From assembly GCA_946406115.1 (NCBI GenBank), contig OX291553.1, forward strand, positions 501,001-565,000: DNA of 64,000 bases, given 5' to 3'. The position numbers and the translations under genes are program-made. This DNA comes from Apoda limacodes. Lineage: Eukaryota; Arthropoda; Insecta; Lepidoptera; Limacodidae. The notes beneath the pieces are model-generated. The model worked only from the letters and a program-made list of their open reading frames with translations, had not been told where the DNA came from and did not search any database. This document shows positions 9,480-21,345 of this stretch, piece after piece. Within the stretch, counting starts at the first letter, position 1; every line of letters begins with the position of its first letter.

Positions 9480-11566
9480 TTTAAAATACTCAGAAATATT
9501 ATAGTCTAATGATAGTCTTGGTAGTGTTGGAGACGAAAGAATAAATGAGAATGGAAGGAGTCTACTAGAAGTATGTTTAGAATAGAACCTTTCAATATCA
9601 AACACAATGTTTGAACACCGAAAGGTCCATATTTTTACACGAGAAGAAGTGAATGCAAGGAGCATGATATATTTTGTAATAGTGGATGAAAGATTGAGAC
9701 GAAAAGTACAAGACACAAGGGTCTACAGAGGGCACGGATCGACACGGACCACCACCTGGTAGTTAGCCGAATTGGTGGTTTGTTTAATTGTTGGCGCCAT
9801 CGGAAACCTGAGTGTCTTGGAAAGAATCAGAGTCGAAAGTTTCCAAGAGACTTATACAAAAGACGAGTTTGTAGGTAAATTAAATGAAAAGTTCAGGGTT
9901 TTGAATGAAGTAAGTGAAATTGAAGAAATGTGGAGTGGATTTAATAATAGTATTGTAAGTGTGGCAACTGAAGTATGTGGAGTTGCTAAAAGAGGAAATG
10001 TAAAAAAGGTTAAAAATGTGTGGTGGGAAAGAATGCAAAAACCAACGAATGAAGAAGTTCACTTCACTTCTAAGAAGGCTCGAAAATAATATAAGAAACT
10101 AAACGGTATAGTGAAAGAAGTTGTTAACCGAAAGAAAGAGGAAGAGAAAGATGTTTTTGACATACGGTTATCTCATGATTTCTAGAAAAATAAAAAAGTT
10201 TTCTGGAAGTCCATTAGAGCAGCTGGAGGAAAATCCGGAACCTCTGAACTGAACTCAATAAGAGATCAGGGTGGCAGTATTGTAAAAGGAGAAGAATGTG
10301 TGCTGAAAGTATGGAAAGATTATTTTGAAAGTTTGTTTGAAAAAGACAATGCACAATTACTAACGGTGGATACTAGTGGATTCATGGATGAAGAGGAAAT
10401 AAACATAGAAGAGACAGTGATAGCATTGAAGGGTATGAAATCAGAAAAGGCAGCTGGATATGACAGGATTTATACTGAGATGCTAAAGGCAGGTCAGGGT
10501 GTAGTTGTGAGTCAGCTGCACCGCCTTTTTAACCTTTGTTGGAGGAGCGGTAATGTACCTAAAGACTGGTGCAAAGCCGTAATCGTACCGTTATATAAAG
10601 GAAAAGGGTCGTAGCAAGATTGCAATGACTACCGAGGGATAAGTCTCCTCAGCGTCGTTGGCAAATTATATACGAAAGTTTTGATTTATAGAGTTAAGGA
10701 AGAAACGGAAGGTAAAATATGGGATGTGCAAGCAGGATTTAGAAAAGGAATGGGGTGCATGGATCAGGTATTTTCCTTTCGAAACGTAGTAGAAAAATGT
10801 TTGGCAAAAAGCCAAAAACTGCGCTTTTGTGGACCTGGAAAAAGCCTATGATAGCGTGAAGAGGAATGAGTTGTGGTCAACTTTGTCCATGTATGGGGTG
10901 AGCAGCAACTTGATTCAAGCACTGAAATCTCTTTACCGGGATTCTAGAGCTTGTGTCAGGATAAATGGGGCCCATACAGAGTGGTTTTACATCGAAAAAG
11001 GTGTTAGACAGGGATGTGTGGCGTCACCTTGGTTGTTTAATCTGTTCATGGATAACTGTCTTGGAGTTTTGAAAGAGAAAGAATGTGGTATAAGAATGAA
11101 CGAGTTACTAATCAAGTGCCTCCTCTATGCCGATGATCAGGTCATTCTTGCAACGGCAGCAGAGGAGTTACAGGAAATGGTAACGATTATGTATGAGTCA
11201 TTTAAAAAGAATGGAATGAATGTTAATGTAAATAAAACGAAAGTTATGGTTTTTGAAAGGAATGATACTGTAACAGAATGCATTATTACGGTAGAAGGGA
11301 AGAAAGTAGAACAAGTTCCAGAATTCGTATACTCAGGATCTTTGTTTACTATAGACGGAAAATGTGAAGGTGACATTAAAAGAAGAGTAAACGCGGGAAA
11401 TCAGGTAAATGGTGCGATGCACACCTTTATGAGCAGTCAAAAATTCTCGGAAAAGGCACGTTTGGCTGTACATGAGGGTGTGTTGGTTCCAACACTGATG
11501 TATGGAAGTGAATGTTGGGTATGGCAAAAGAAGCACCAAAGTAGAATTAATGCCGTGGAGATGAGA
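9480..11566 (+). mobile_element. RTE-clade LINE, copy A, truncated at both ends
   Basis: The C-terminal part of the endonuclease begins near 9520 (NENGRSLLEVC, VYRGHGSTRTTTW). The RT linker and domain follow: WWERMQKP, WKSIRAAGGK, VWKDYFESLF, KAAGYDRIYTEMLKAG, GNVPKDWCKAVIVPLYKGKGS, LEKAYDSV, GVRQGCVASPWLFNLFMD, and the catalytic LLYADDQVIL. The last block is MYGSECWVWQKKHQSRINAVEMR, ending at 11566 where the duplicated block stops. In-frame stops lie at 10087-10089, about 10183 and 10612-10614, and a frameshift lies near 10830. Confidence 0.85.
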
Positions 11567-11569
11567 TGA
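10829..11569 (+). pseudogene. RTE reverse transcriptase core, copy A
   Basis: An open frame of 246 codons starts at LEKAYDSVKRNELW (first catalytic Asp is just upstream in a shifted frame), continues through GVRQGCVASPW, YADDQVI and FVYSGSLF, and ends artificially at 11569. Copy B reads FVYLGSLF, the usual RTE form, so the Ser is a change in copy A. The C-terminal 129 codons seen in copy B are missing here because the duplication breakpoint cuts the gene. Confidence 0.85.
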
Positions 11570-12190
11570 GAGATACTTAACTGAAATGTTTTTCAATACT
11601 GAGTTCCCATTCAGTTGCTTTTTTAGTTTTGTACACTATATACTTTCATTGATTTTATTACGCAGCTCCGTTAATACAACCAGTAGGCTTCAATTTTAAT
11701 TCACAACTGAGCCGGCTCTCTCGAGCCAACCCTTTTCATTTGTAGTGACAAACAACATGATCGGGTGGGGCGGTCAGGTGTACACCAGAATCACGCCATT
11801 TTTATTTACATTATAACAGAACTGTTTTCTGATCTTTGAAATACACATTTAGACTACATATATTATTACCTATCTAATATATTGTGTAAAACAACATAAA
11901 ATATGATTTTACACATCATTCAATTAATAAATGAAAATAAGCAATCATTATTCATGTATTTTATCATTTGATCAACTTTTTATACATTTATTTTTATTAA
12001 AATAATCACACAAAGCACAATAATCTATCACGCGCCGTTAAACCAATATATTATGATCTTATAATGAATATAGAACCGTGTTTGTGGGCAGACATTAGCA
12101 ATTCATAAGTTTATTCTCATACAATAAAATAACTTATTGTTTGCAGAAACTGTAGCTTTCCAAATTTAAACTAAAAAAAAGGCTAATTAT

Positions 12191-12249
12191 CTTGTTACAA
12201 AGCAAGTCCTAGCTCTTTTTACCTGGTTACAAAGCAAGTCCTAGCTCCT
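12191..12249. repeat. Short direct repeat
   Basis: GTTACAAAGCAAGTCCTAGCTC occurs twice, about 36 bp apart, within the spacer. The two units are nearly identical. Confidence 0.8.
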
Positions 12250-12597
12250 ACGAGTATATAATTCCGGAGGAATCTCTGATACCTACAATACTTGTTTAAA
12301 CTTGTTTTTCATCCTATGTATGTAAACGATCTGAATTAAGCATTGAATTGTTAATTGGCTTTAAATCCATAAATTTTTACTAAAAAATAAATTTCGGTCA
12401 GATTTTAGACTATAATAAACTAAAAATATGACTCTTCCTGACATCTAATGGCGAGTAGTAATACTATTATTTTTACCGACACATCAACGATAAAGCTACT
12501 TGATAATACATGGCGTTGTTAAGAGTTAATTTTTGCTAAAATGTTGCTGTCCCTGTCGAACACGATGCGGGCGCGAGACCCCCTTCCCCGCGCCGTG

Positions 12598-13080
12598 CGC
12601 CTTATTCTGGTATGATTTTGAGCGCGTTCGTTCTGGGATGCAGAATCATTATTTTCATTACTTTTGCCACCTGTCATCCGTTCGTTTAGCACTGGTATCA
12701 AAAATATCAAAATTTTAGTATCATCTGCAACAAACTGTCATGCGTTCGTTTTCGATATTATTGTTATTTTTGTCACTTTTGCCACCGAAAAATGAAACTT
12801 TAGACCCATGTCTGGAGGTGGGGTTTTTGTGTTAATCTGTCAAACTGCCTATACATATTCATTGTTTATGGTAGTGTGTGTGAGTTTAATCGTAGTGTGT
12901 GTACGTCAAGCGTTCGTTTTGCAAGTTTTTTAACCAAAAATTTTGTTAGTAACGTTTTAAAGCTAAACGAACGGTAGGTGTCGGTGGCAAAACTGGCGTT
13001 ATCAAAAGTGTGAAAAGTATCATTCGTGGGAATTCTTAATCCCAGAACGAACGCGCTCTTTGTCGTATAGCTGGAACGTC
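12598..13080. mobile_element. Inverted-repeat (MITE-like) element
   Basis: GAGCGCGTTCGTTCTGGG at about 12620 is exactly inverted at about 13042-13059 (CCCAGAACGAACGCGCTC). The inverted match continues with gaps: TTTTGCCACC..CCGTTCGTTTAGC at 12661-12691 pairs with GCTAAACGAACGG..GGTGG..CAAAA at 12962-12991. Weaker pairing extends a few bases outward. The arms are about 70-100 bp around a ~270-bp centre. There is no coding capacity, and no target-site duplication was resolved. Confidence 0.6.
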
Positions 13081-13524
13081 AGTATTCTGATAAGCTGGAT
13101 GACTTTCACCCAAAAATACTATATTTTGAGCATTAACGAAGTATAAATGAATTATCATCATTAATTTTTCAATTTAATAAGTATTTAATGTGCTGCCATA
13201 TTGTTTATCCGATTGCGATAAAACTGTGTTAATTTATTGCTACCACTTGCGCAAAAGTTACAGGTATGAAAGAATGTCATTGATTGTAAAGGCATAGAAT
13301 AGGTTAAATACTCAAAGCATTGACCAGCATCGGACCTAAGTGACGCTAATACAAAACAGTCCTATACTTTTGTCAACGAGTGTTTGCCATCTGTAATCAA
13401 ACTATCAATCATTGATGCGATTTGCTCAATTCCTTAGTAGGTATTAGACGTTCTGTTCGGCGCGCTCTCTGAGAAAATAGCTAGGTACCTACTTATACAA
13501 ACTAATAAAGGTTATGCGATTTTG

Positions 13525-14361
13525 TTGCGCTGATTTTGTTTAGCACTTTCCAGATTGCAGTGGCTCTTGTTGCTTTTGGCAGATGATTTTGCCACAGCAT
13601 CTTCAACGTTCTGTCGTTGATTTTGTCTCGCGCTAGGACCTTCATATAGCGCAGTAATTGTGAAGGTTTGTGGTCTCATAAGTCCATTTCTCCGATCAGC
13701 TTCTGGTTTTTCTACTTTCTGACTCTTCGTAAAGTTCAAGGAGTTTGTTCTTTATTGTCTGGTACTTTCGTTCCTCTGGCGGGTTTGCCAGAATGTCGAC
13801 TATTTGGCTAATCGCTTCCTTCCCCAATTTGGACCCTACGACGTTGTACCATGTCTCGTCTGACATCTTTTGAGAGTTTAAAATTGCCTATAATTGTATA
13901 AACCAGACTCTTGGTTGGTCTGCCCAGAAGTCGGGGATTCTTGAGGTTACTGATATCTGTGCCATGTCCATTTTTGTCCATGTCCTTCTTGGCTTGTCAT
14001 GTTACTCCACTTTGCGTGGTAAAACTCGCCTCGGTGAGATAAACGAACGGAACTGTCCAATGAATTACTAAGTAGCACGCGCAGTAGGCGTGGAGAAAAA
14101 AATTGAAAAAAGGTTGTAAAAAAATGTTTGATAAGATATAAAAAGTTTGGGAACCTGGGTACTAGTACTGATATTGAGTGCACCGCTGGGTGCTGTCCGT
14201 AGAAAAGTTTCAGTTTTCGCCAAGCCACTTAAAATTTTCCGACTATTATTTCTTCTGACTCCAGATTTCGAGGTTGCCCCTATTTTGTTCTAAAGTAGGG
14301 GTCACCAATTTAGCTGCTTTAGTGGTATTGTCAATTAGTGCTAAGCTAAGCAAGCTAAGGT
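13525..14361 (-). mobile_element. gypsy gag/leader/PBS fragment, copy B
   Basis: Repeats the 5' part of the copy A gypsy relic: gag N-terminal half, leader, PBS (14298-14307) and LTR remnant. The protein is further damaged by a TAG at 13888-13890 (CAATTATTGG in copy A is CAATTATAGG here, minus strand). Gag is cut at 13525, and no pol follows. Confidence 0.8.
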
Positions 14362-14547
14362 CATGGGCGCCGGCAGGGGGGTGCCAGGTGGTGCACTTGC
14401 ACCCCTTGGGAATCTCGGGATCAACAGGAATTATTGAAATAAAAAGCCGTCTGTTGGTAATAATTTTTTTATTCACAATAATTAGTAGGCAGTAATTACA
14501 CAATTCTCATCTAAAAAGCAACTGCAGCCGGTGGGGTTTTTGACCGA

Positions 14548-17500
14548 ACTTATTAATGACGTTTTCTATAAAGTTATCTTTATTGTCCTTGGTTATCTTG
14601 CCTCGGTGGACACTTAACAAGCATAATCCAGACAGTCGATCTGTTGTGGACCTATTCGAAGTTTTCACTCTTCTCAGTGTGCTAAAATATCTTTCTATTG
14701 GTCACGTTGTGACGGGTAGACTAAGGCCAATCTTGATCGCTTCTGCTACCGAATCATTTGCCTCGTCGATGTAGTCTATAAGATGTTTTTCATATCGATC
14801 AACTCCACTGAAATCATTTGCCGCTGGCTGTGGATATTTCCACATTTCAAACCAAGTCGTGGTTTCTGAAATAAAATTAGGTAAAAGATCGCCATACAAA
14901 TTTTCAATGTCTTTTGCAGCTCTAAGAAATTCTTCTTTACTGAGGCCTTTTATTATTTTTGGGTGTAGTTGTAACAGAGAAAAGCATTTTTTATGTGTTT
15001 CAGAAAATCTGTCTTTTAAAGAAGAAATGATCGAATCAAGGTAAGGGATGTATTAAGCTCTTCTGTAAAATTCATCAACGTTTTCGGTTGGATCGATGAG
15101 CCTGTCGTTTCGTAACTCTTTGGTATTTAATCTCAATATTGAGGTCTTCGCAACTTTGTTTAGCTTCTCCAAATATAGCAGTAAATTCCTGCGATGCGTT
15201 TTGTCTGTGACCCTCTATTATTTTAGTGAGTTTGCAAATGTGGTTCACTGAATTAATGTCAAAATCCACTTGTTGAAGCTGGTTGCAGACAGGCTCAAGC
15301 TTTGCCGAGTAAGTAGCAATAATATGCACTGCCACAATAAACTTTGTGGTGGTCAAAGCAGTGCGCAGTTGGTAAGCTCTAAGCTTTGTCATAGAATTAG
15401 TGGCTTGATCTTCTGAGAGGTCTTGTAATGTTTCTACAATTTTGGTGAAAATTTGAGCTAAAATTCGAATACTTTTGTACTTTGCAGACCATCTGGTTTC
15501 GCAAAACATGAGAATATTTGGAATTTTTTTTCGCCGTAAAATGCTCTCTCTAAAAAAAGTTATAGTTTCCTTAATCATTCCAGCAGTATTTCTTATTTCA
15601 CTCAAATTATTTAAATCATTGACAACAAGATTTAATATGTGACTAGCAGAGTGGAAATACTTTGCTTTGGGATATTTATCATTAATTATTTTCTGAACTC
15701 CACCAACATGTCCAGCCATCGTGGAGCAACCATCATACCCTTGCCCAACCATTTTGTTGAGATCTAAACCACATGATGTCAAAAAAGATATTATAACTTC
15801 AGAAATCGATGCAGCATCTAATTTTTGGAGTGGTCTGTACCCCAAAAATTCTTCAAGTATTACGTAACTGTGTTTCGTTTGGTCAAACTTGACGTATCTT
15901 ATGCCCATTGAAATTCAAATTCAAATTCAATTTAATTTATTCAGTTTAGGCTACAATAATTGAGCACTTATGAATGTCACTACGCCATCGGTTCGTAAGT
16001 CTACAGGGCGGGAGACCTTGTACTGAGAAGAACCGGCAAGAAACTCAGCAAGGGCATTTCTTTTCTCCCTTTCTCTTACAGCGTCCAATTAAAATATTGG
16101 AAAATGCCCTCCCTATCATAAAAGGACATTTTCCATTACAAACATAAAAAAACATGAAATATAAAGCACAAGCACAACATAAAAAAGTATCTAATATAAA
16201 CAAAAGACAGTTTATGTATTCATCACTAAGGAATAATCAATGTCTTACAGTATTAATAAACAAAACAAAAAAGTAAGACTAAATACTAAGAATACAAAGA
16301 AGTTTGCAAGAGCAGACCAGCCTCCACAAGCGGCACCCGTTCACGAGTATGACACATGAATCAGCCATCGCTTCGCTCAACCATGTTTTAGGGAACGTAA
16401 CGACCCAACACACACGCCACCACCGGAGAGACACTTAGAGAGAGCATGACATACTCAAGCAACTCTAATAAAACTTCGATTGTACTAGTTACAATGTGTG
16501 TAGTAAAGGAACAAAATATAAGAGGAGAAGATTTGAAGGTTCGTAATGCTTTACTACCGAGAAGCAACGGCAATAAACTCACTAGTTAATCTTTTATACA
16601 TCATATAAAAATACAATATAGCCTTACACTAGGTAATAACATACTATACAATGTTTTGATTTAAAAAAAAAAAAATTTTTCAAATGCCCCAATACAAATC
16701 AATTAAGTTTTAATTTTTATCATTTATGTATTCATCTACTTTGTAAAAGCTTTTTTCATTAAACTATTTTTGACATATATTTTAAATTTATTTGAGGGTA
16801 AATTAACCACATGTTCTGGAATTTTATTGTAGAAAAATATACTTTGTATTGCGAAAGAGCTATATGTACCTTCTGAAGACGACATTTTGGAACTACCAAT
16901 TTATCCTTATTCCTTGTATTAACACTGTGGAGGTCACTATTTTTAGCAAATAAGTGACAATTTTGGCGTACATACATTATACAAGCAAAGATATATTGGC
17001 AAGGAACAGTTAAAATATCAATTTCCCTAAATAGTTCCCTAAGAGAAATTCGAGGTCCTAATTTATAAATTGACCGTACTGCTCTCTTTTGCAAAATAAA
17101 GACTGTATCAATATCAGCTGCCTTACCCCAAAGCAAAATGCCATAAGAAAGCTGTTCAGTCCCCCTTATATCCGCTGTCTTGTCAGCTAGGATTGAAAAG
17201 TATGCCGCTTCTTTTGCTTCATCAGTAATGGTTTCACGAAGAACATCAGCACAGATTTCAATGATTTCGTTTTGTACTTGATGGGATACATAGAGAGCAT
17301 TTTTAGAACCAGTCGCAAAGTGGTCTTTTAAAACCGTATCTCCTGCCTCAAGTCGGAAATGTAGTAAGTCTTTGAAAACTGACCTATCTTCTGTTTTTCC
17401 TCGAAGGGGTAAACCATGCGTAGCACAAAATAAGACCGAAGATATAATGGGTTGAAGTTTTTTCGGTTTTCTGAAATTTCCCTGTGATATTTAGTATCGA

Positions 17501-18058
17501 TCTGTTCATAAACGTAATTTTTTTGCTCTGCATGATTTCCAGAAATTTTTTATTACGTATTCACGATGCTATTGGCTATTTGCATGAGATTTCGCACACT
17601 CATGAAATTTTTGATATTTTTTGCATGGCCGAACGATAAATGGCCCCTGAGTACTGCCTCGATGAATTTGTGCGGGAAATAATACACATGTACGGCAAAG
17701 TGGTCCTTTAGCCTGAGCAGAATAGGCTAACCAAGGGTATGCTGTGAGCCACTCGTGGCGAAATGCACGTTGTTGTGTTTCGTTTTTATGATCGATGTCC
17801 TGCTTGAAATCATAATCTTGCGGAGGTTTTCACGCTGTTTCGAGCACTTTAAACCGGGTCTTTAAACTTTTCATCACTGATAGGTACGTTAGAATCCAGA
17901 TATAAACCCACATCATAAATGTTAACTAAAGTTTGTTGTGTTGTTAATTCAGTTTTACTAGTACTTTGCTGTGCCGAAGTACTTGGACAATCTTTAGCAT
18001 TAAACTGTTCATTTTCAATCTTTTTTCTCTTGCAGAAAAATCGCCTTATGTCACTCAT
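14548..18058 (-). pseudogene. hAT transposase, copy B
   Basis: The pieces match copy A: N-terminus at 18058-17849, TTF-type zinc finger at about 17826-17580, RNase H-like core at about 17456-17150 and 15908-15075, and C-terminal dimerisation part at about 15058-14548. The same TGA follows LSLPVTT (near 14700). The long core ORF (15075-15908, 277 codons) differs from copy A by a Lys-to-Met change near the middle. Confidence 0.85.
15909..17147 (-). mobile_element. 5'-truncated LINE nested in hAT, copy B
   Basis: Duplicate of 6541-7781, with a 125-codon LINE C-terminal frame at 17136-16759, the same long 3' UTR and the GAATTT-type tail. The length differs from copy A by small indels in A-runs. 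Confidence 0.8.
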
Positions 18059-18412
18059 TTTTTATAACAAAATTAAAATTATTTTTACTTTGAAAATAAA
18101 GAAAAGAAACACACGTAAGCTCACTTGTCACTGCTTGCTTGCACTGATTAATTAATTACGACGCGCACTGACACTAACTAATTAGCTCGCTCTTGCACAT
18201 GTCATCAAGTCAAGCAATCATTCTTGACCTATTGGACTGTATGAACTAACTATCTATATATTTTCGAAATTAAAATACGGCAACACTATAACAACACCAA
18301 AAAAATTAATCTATGGAAACTAATATGGCGGGAACTATTAATTTTTCAAACGAATGCACTGTGCACTGAAGATATAGACTATAAGTCACTACTCGCGATT
18401 TGTTCACTCGGA

Positions 18413-18572
18413 ACGAACTGTTCGAACTTCAATCGAAAACTGATCGGAACGTGACCTAGCCCCCTCATATATCAAAATGTAAGGAAGGTTCCAGATTCCC
18501 AAACGTTCTCGAACGTAGCTCTGTCCCTGTCATCTATAATCTATGTCTCTTTCACATTTATGAACTTTCTAG
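18413..18572. promoter_or_regulatory. Heat-shock-element-like cluster, copy B
   Basis: Identical arrangement to 9047-9206, with two GAAnnTTCnAG sites and intervening GTTCnnGAAC pairs. The cluster is conserved simply because the block was duplicated recently, so conservation is not independent evidence of function. Confidence 0.4.
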
Positions 18573-18845
18573 TTCATTCGCGATTGACTTTGACAAGAGT
18601 CGTTTTCTTTCGCACTGCTTAGAAACTGTATTGCGCTTTCTCTATTAAGTTCATCCCATTTATGCTGGTGCTATCCCGTGTGGAGTAGCGGTACTTTAAA
18701 GGGTGCGTTCAGAGAAGTAATGGAAACTGATTAATATCGATACCGGTACACCTGGCCCACCAACCTAGAATTTTTAAATTTCGATCTTCGCGAACAAATA
18801 GTTGTGAGCCGTGAGGACTGGGTACCTACAAAATAAATTTATGAA

Positions 18846-21345
18846 TTTAAAATACTCAGAAATATTATAGTCTAATGATAGTCTTGGTAGTGTTGGAGAC
18901 GAAAGAATAAATGAGAATGGAAGGAGTCTACTAGAAGTATGTTTAGAATAGAACCTTTCAATATCAAACACAATGTTTGAACACCGAAAGGTCCATATTT
19001 TTACACGAGAAGAAGTGAATGCAAGGAGCATGATATATTTTGTAATAGTGGATGAAAGATTGAGACGAAAAGTACAAGACACAAGGGTCTACAGAGGGCA
19101 CGGATCGACACGGACCACCACCTGGTAGTTAGCCGAATTGGTGGTTTGTTTAATTGTTGGCGCCATCGGAAACCTGAGTGACTTGGAAAGAATCAGAGTC
19201 GAAAGTTTCCAAGAGACTTATACAAAAGACGAGTTTGTAGGTAAATTAAATGAAAAGTTCAGGGTTTTGAATGAAGTAAGTGAAATTGAAGAAATGTGGA
19301 GTGGATTTAATAATAGTATTGTAAGTGTGGCAACTGAAGTATGTGGAGTTGCTAAAAGAGGAAATGTAAAAAAGGTTAAAAATGTGTGGTGGGAAAGAAT
19401 GCAAAAACCAACGAATGAAGAAGTTCACTTCACTTCTAAGAAGGCTCGAAAATAATATAAGAAACTAAACGGTATAGTGAAAGAAGTTGTTAACCGAAAG
19501 AAAGAGGAAGAGAAAGATGTTTTTGACATACGGTTATCTCATGATTTCTAGAAAAATAAAAAAGTTTTCTGGAAGTCCATTAGAGCAGCTGGAGGAAAAT
19601 CCGGAACCTCTGAACTGAACTCAATAAGAGATCAGGGTGGCAGTATTGTAAAAGGAGAAGAATGTGTGCTGAAAGTATGGAAAGATTATTTTGAAAGTTT
19701 GTTTGAAAAAGACAATGCACAATTACTAACGGTGGATACTAGTGGATTCATGGATGAAGAGGAAATAAACATAGAAGAGACAGTGATAGCATTGAAGGGT
19801 ATGAAATCAGAAAAGGCAGCTGGATATGACAGGATTTATACTGAGATGCTAAAGGCAGGTCAGGGTGTAGTTGTGAGTCAGCTGCACCGCCTTTTTAACC
19901 TTTGTTGGAGGAGCGGTAATGTACCTAAAGACTGGTGCAAAGCCGTAATCGTACCGTTATATAAAGGAAAAGGGTCGTAGCAAGATTGCAATGACTACCG
20001 AGGGATAAGTCTCCTCAGCGTCGTTGGCAAATTATATACGAAAGTTTTGATTTATAGAGTTAAGGAAGAAACGGAAGGTAAAATATGGGATGTGCAAGCA
20101 GGATTTAGAAAAGGAATGGGGTGCATGGATCAGGTATTTTCCTTTCGAAACGTAGTAGAAAAATGTTTGGCAAAAAGCCAAAAACTGCGCTTTTGTGGAC
20201 CTGGAAAAAGCCTATGATAGCGTGAAGAGGAATGAGTTGTGGTCAACTTTGTCCATGTATGGGGTGAGCAGCAACTTGATTCAAGCACTGAAATCTCTTT
20301 ACCGGGATTCTAGAGCTTGTGTCAGGATAAATGGGGCCCATACAGAGTGGTTTTACATCGAAAAAGGTGTTAGACAGGGATGTGTGGCGTCACCTTGGTT
20401 GTTTAATCTGTTCATGGATAACTGTCTTGGAGTTTTGAAAGAGAAAGAATGTGGTATAAGAATGAACGAGTTACTAATCAAGTGCCTCCTCTATGCCGAT
20501 GATCAGGTCATTCTTGCAACGGCAGCAGAGGAGTTACAGGAAATGGTAACGATTACGTATGAGTCATTTAAAAAGAATGGAATGAATGTTAATGTAAATA
20601 AAACGAAAGTTATGGTTTTTGAAAGGAATGATACTGTAACAGAATGCATTATTACGGTAGAAGGGAAGAAAGTAGAACAAGTTCCAGAATTCGTATACTT
20701 AGGATCTTTGTTTACTATAGACGGAAAATGTGAAGGTGACATTAAAAGAAGAGTAAACGCGGGAAATCAGGTAAATGGTGCGATGCACACCTTTATGAGC
20801 AGTCAAAAATTCTCGGAAAAGGCACGTTTGGCTGTACATGAGGGTGTGTTGGTTCCAACACTGATGTATGGAAGTGAATGTTGGGTATGGCAAAAGAAGC
20901 ACCAAAGTAGAATTAATGCCGTGGAGATGAGAGCATTGAGAAGTATGTGTGGTTTGACTCTAAATGACAGGATAAAAAATAGTGTGATACCAGAGCGTTG
21001 CGGTGAGAGAGAAAGTGTGGTGACAAAGATTAAGAAAGGTATGTTAAGGTGGTTTGGACATGTTGAAAGAATGAACGAAAATAGATGCACGAAAGAGATT
21101 TATGAATCTGAAGCAATTGGTAGGGTCGGTAGAGGTAGACCTCGGCAAACGTATGTAGATCAAATTGAGTACGTTCTCAGAAAAGGCCAGGTCAGGAGTA
21201 CTCGGAACCGTAGGAAATGTATGAAAGCATTGATGCGTATAGATGAGGCAAGAGAGATATGCCAGGATCGTAGCAAGTGGCAGTCTTTGGTCTCTGCCTA
21301 CCCCTCTGGGAAACAGGCGTGATGTTATGTATGTATGTATGTAAT
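18846..21345 (+). mobile_element. RTE-clade LINE, copy B, with 3' end
   Basis: Same truncated endonuclease and RT as copy A but complete at the 3' side. Coding ends at 21322 and is followed closely by (ATGT)n at 21324-21342. Short simple repeats directly after the ORF are typical of RTE elements. The internal stops in the linker (19453-19455, about 19549, 19978-19980) and the frameshift near 20196 are shared with copy A. Confidence 0.85.
20195..21322 (+). pseudogene. RTE reverse transcriptase, C-terminal 375 codons
   Basis: The longest intact RTE frame in the window. It has LEKAYDSVKRNELW, GVRQGCVASPWLFNLFMD and the catalytic LLYADDQVIL, then VNKTKVMVFER, YLGSLF, MYGSECWVWQ, AVEMRALRSMCGLTLNDRI, LRWFGHVERM and the terminal GRGRPRQTYVDQI. 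The C-terminal MR.LR.MCG..L.DRI and RWFGHV blocks are RTE signatures. The N-terminal RT fingers lie upstream in a different frame and the endonuclease is incomplete, so this is a relic. Confidence 0.9.

Larger units (their letters stand above)
4157..11566. repeat. Segmental duplication, copy A (7.4 kb)
   Basis: This block matches 13525-20932 with only scattered single-base changes and a few 1-bp indels; the offset drifts from 9368 to 9366. It includes the gypsy 5' part, the hAT with nested LINE, the HSE-like cluster and the RTE up to 11566, where copy A breaks inside RT coding. Left of 4157 copy A continues into gypsy pol, which copy B lacks. Copy-specific changes include a Ser for Leu in the RTE FVY-x-GS motif of copy A. 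Confidence 0.95.
11567..13524. other. Unique spacer between the duplicated blocks
   Basis: 1,958 bp matches neither the left flank of copy A nor the right flank of copy B. It is AT-rich and has no coding similarity that I recognise. It contains a direct repeat (12191-12249) and the inverted-repeat element at about 12598-13080. It may be filler at the duplication junction or a later insertion. Confidence 0.7.
14362..18128 (-). mobile_element. hAT-family DNA transposon relic, copy B
   Basis: Same content and breaks as copy A, with the nested LINE at 15909-17147. The right border is again unresolved. The shared nonsense and frameshift mutations show the transposon was dead before it was duplicated. 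Confidence 0.75.
13525..20932. repeat. Segmental duplication, copy B (7.4 kb)
   Basis: Near-identical partner of 4157-11566. It begins abruptly inside gypsy gag and, unlike copy A, continues past 20932 into the RTE C-terminus. Copy-specific changes include a new TAG in gag (13888-13890), Met for Lys in the hAT DQATNS-x-TKLR segment, and Thr for Met in the RTE VTI-x-YES segment. Confidence 0.95.

Noticed and set aside
9408..9716. 102-codon minus ORF (also at 18774-19082)
   Set aside because: Antisense shadow of the RTE endonuclease end, which reads well on +.
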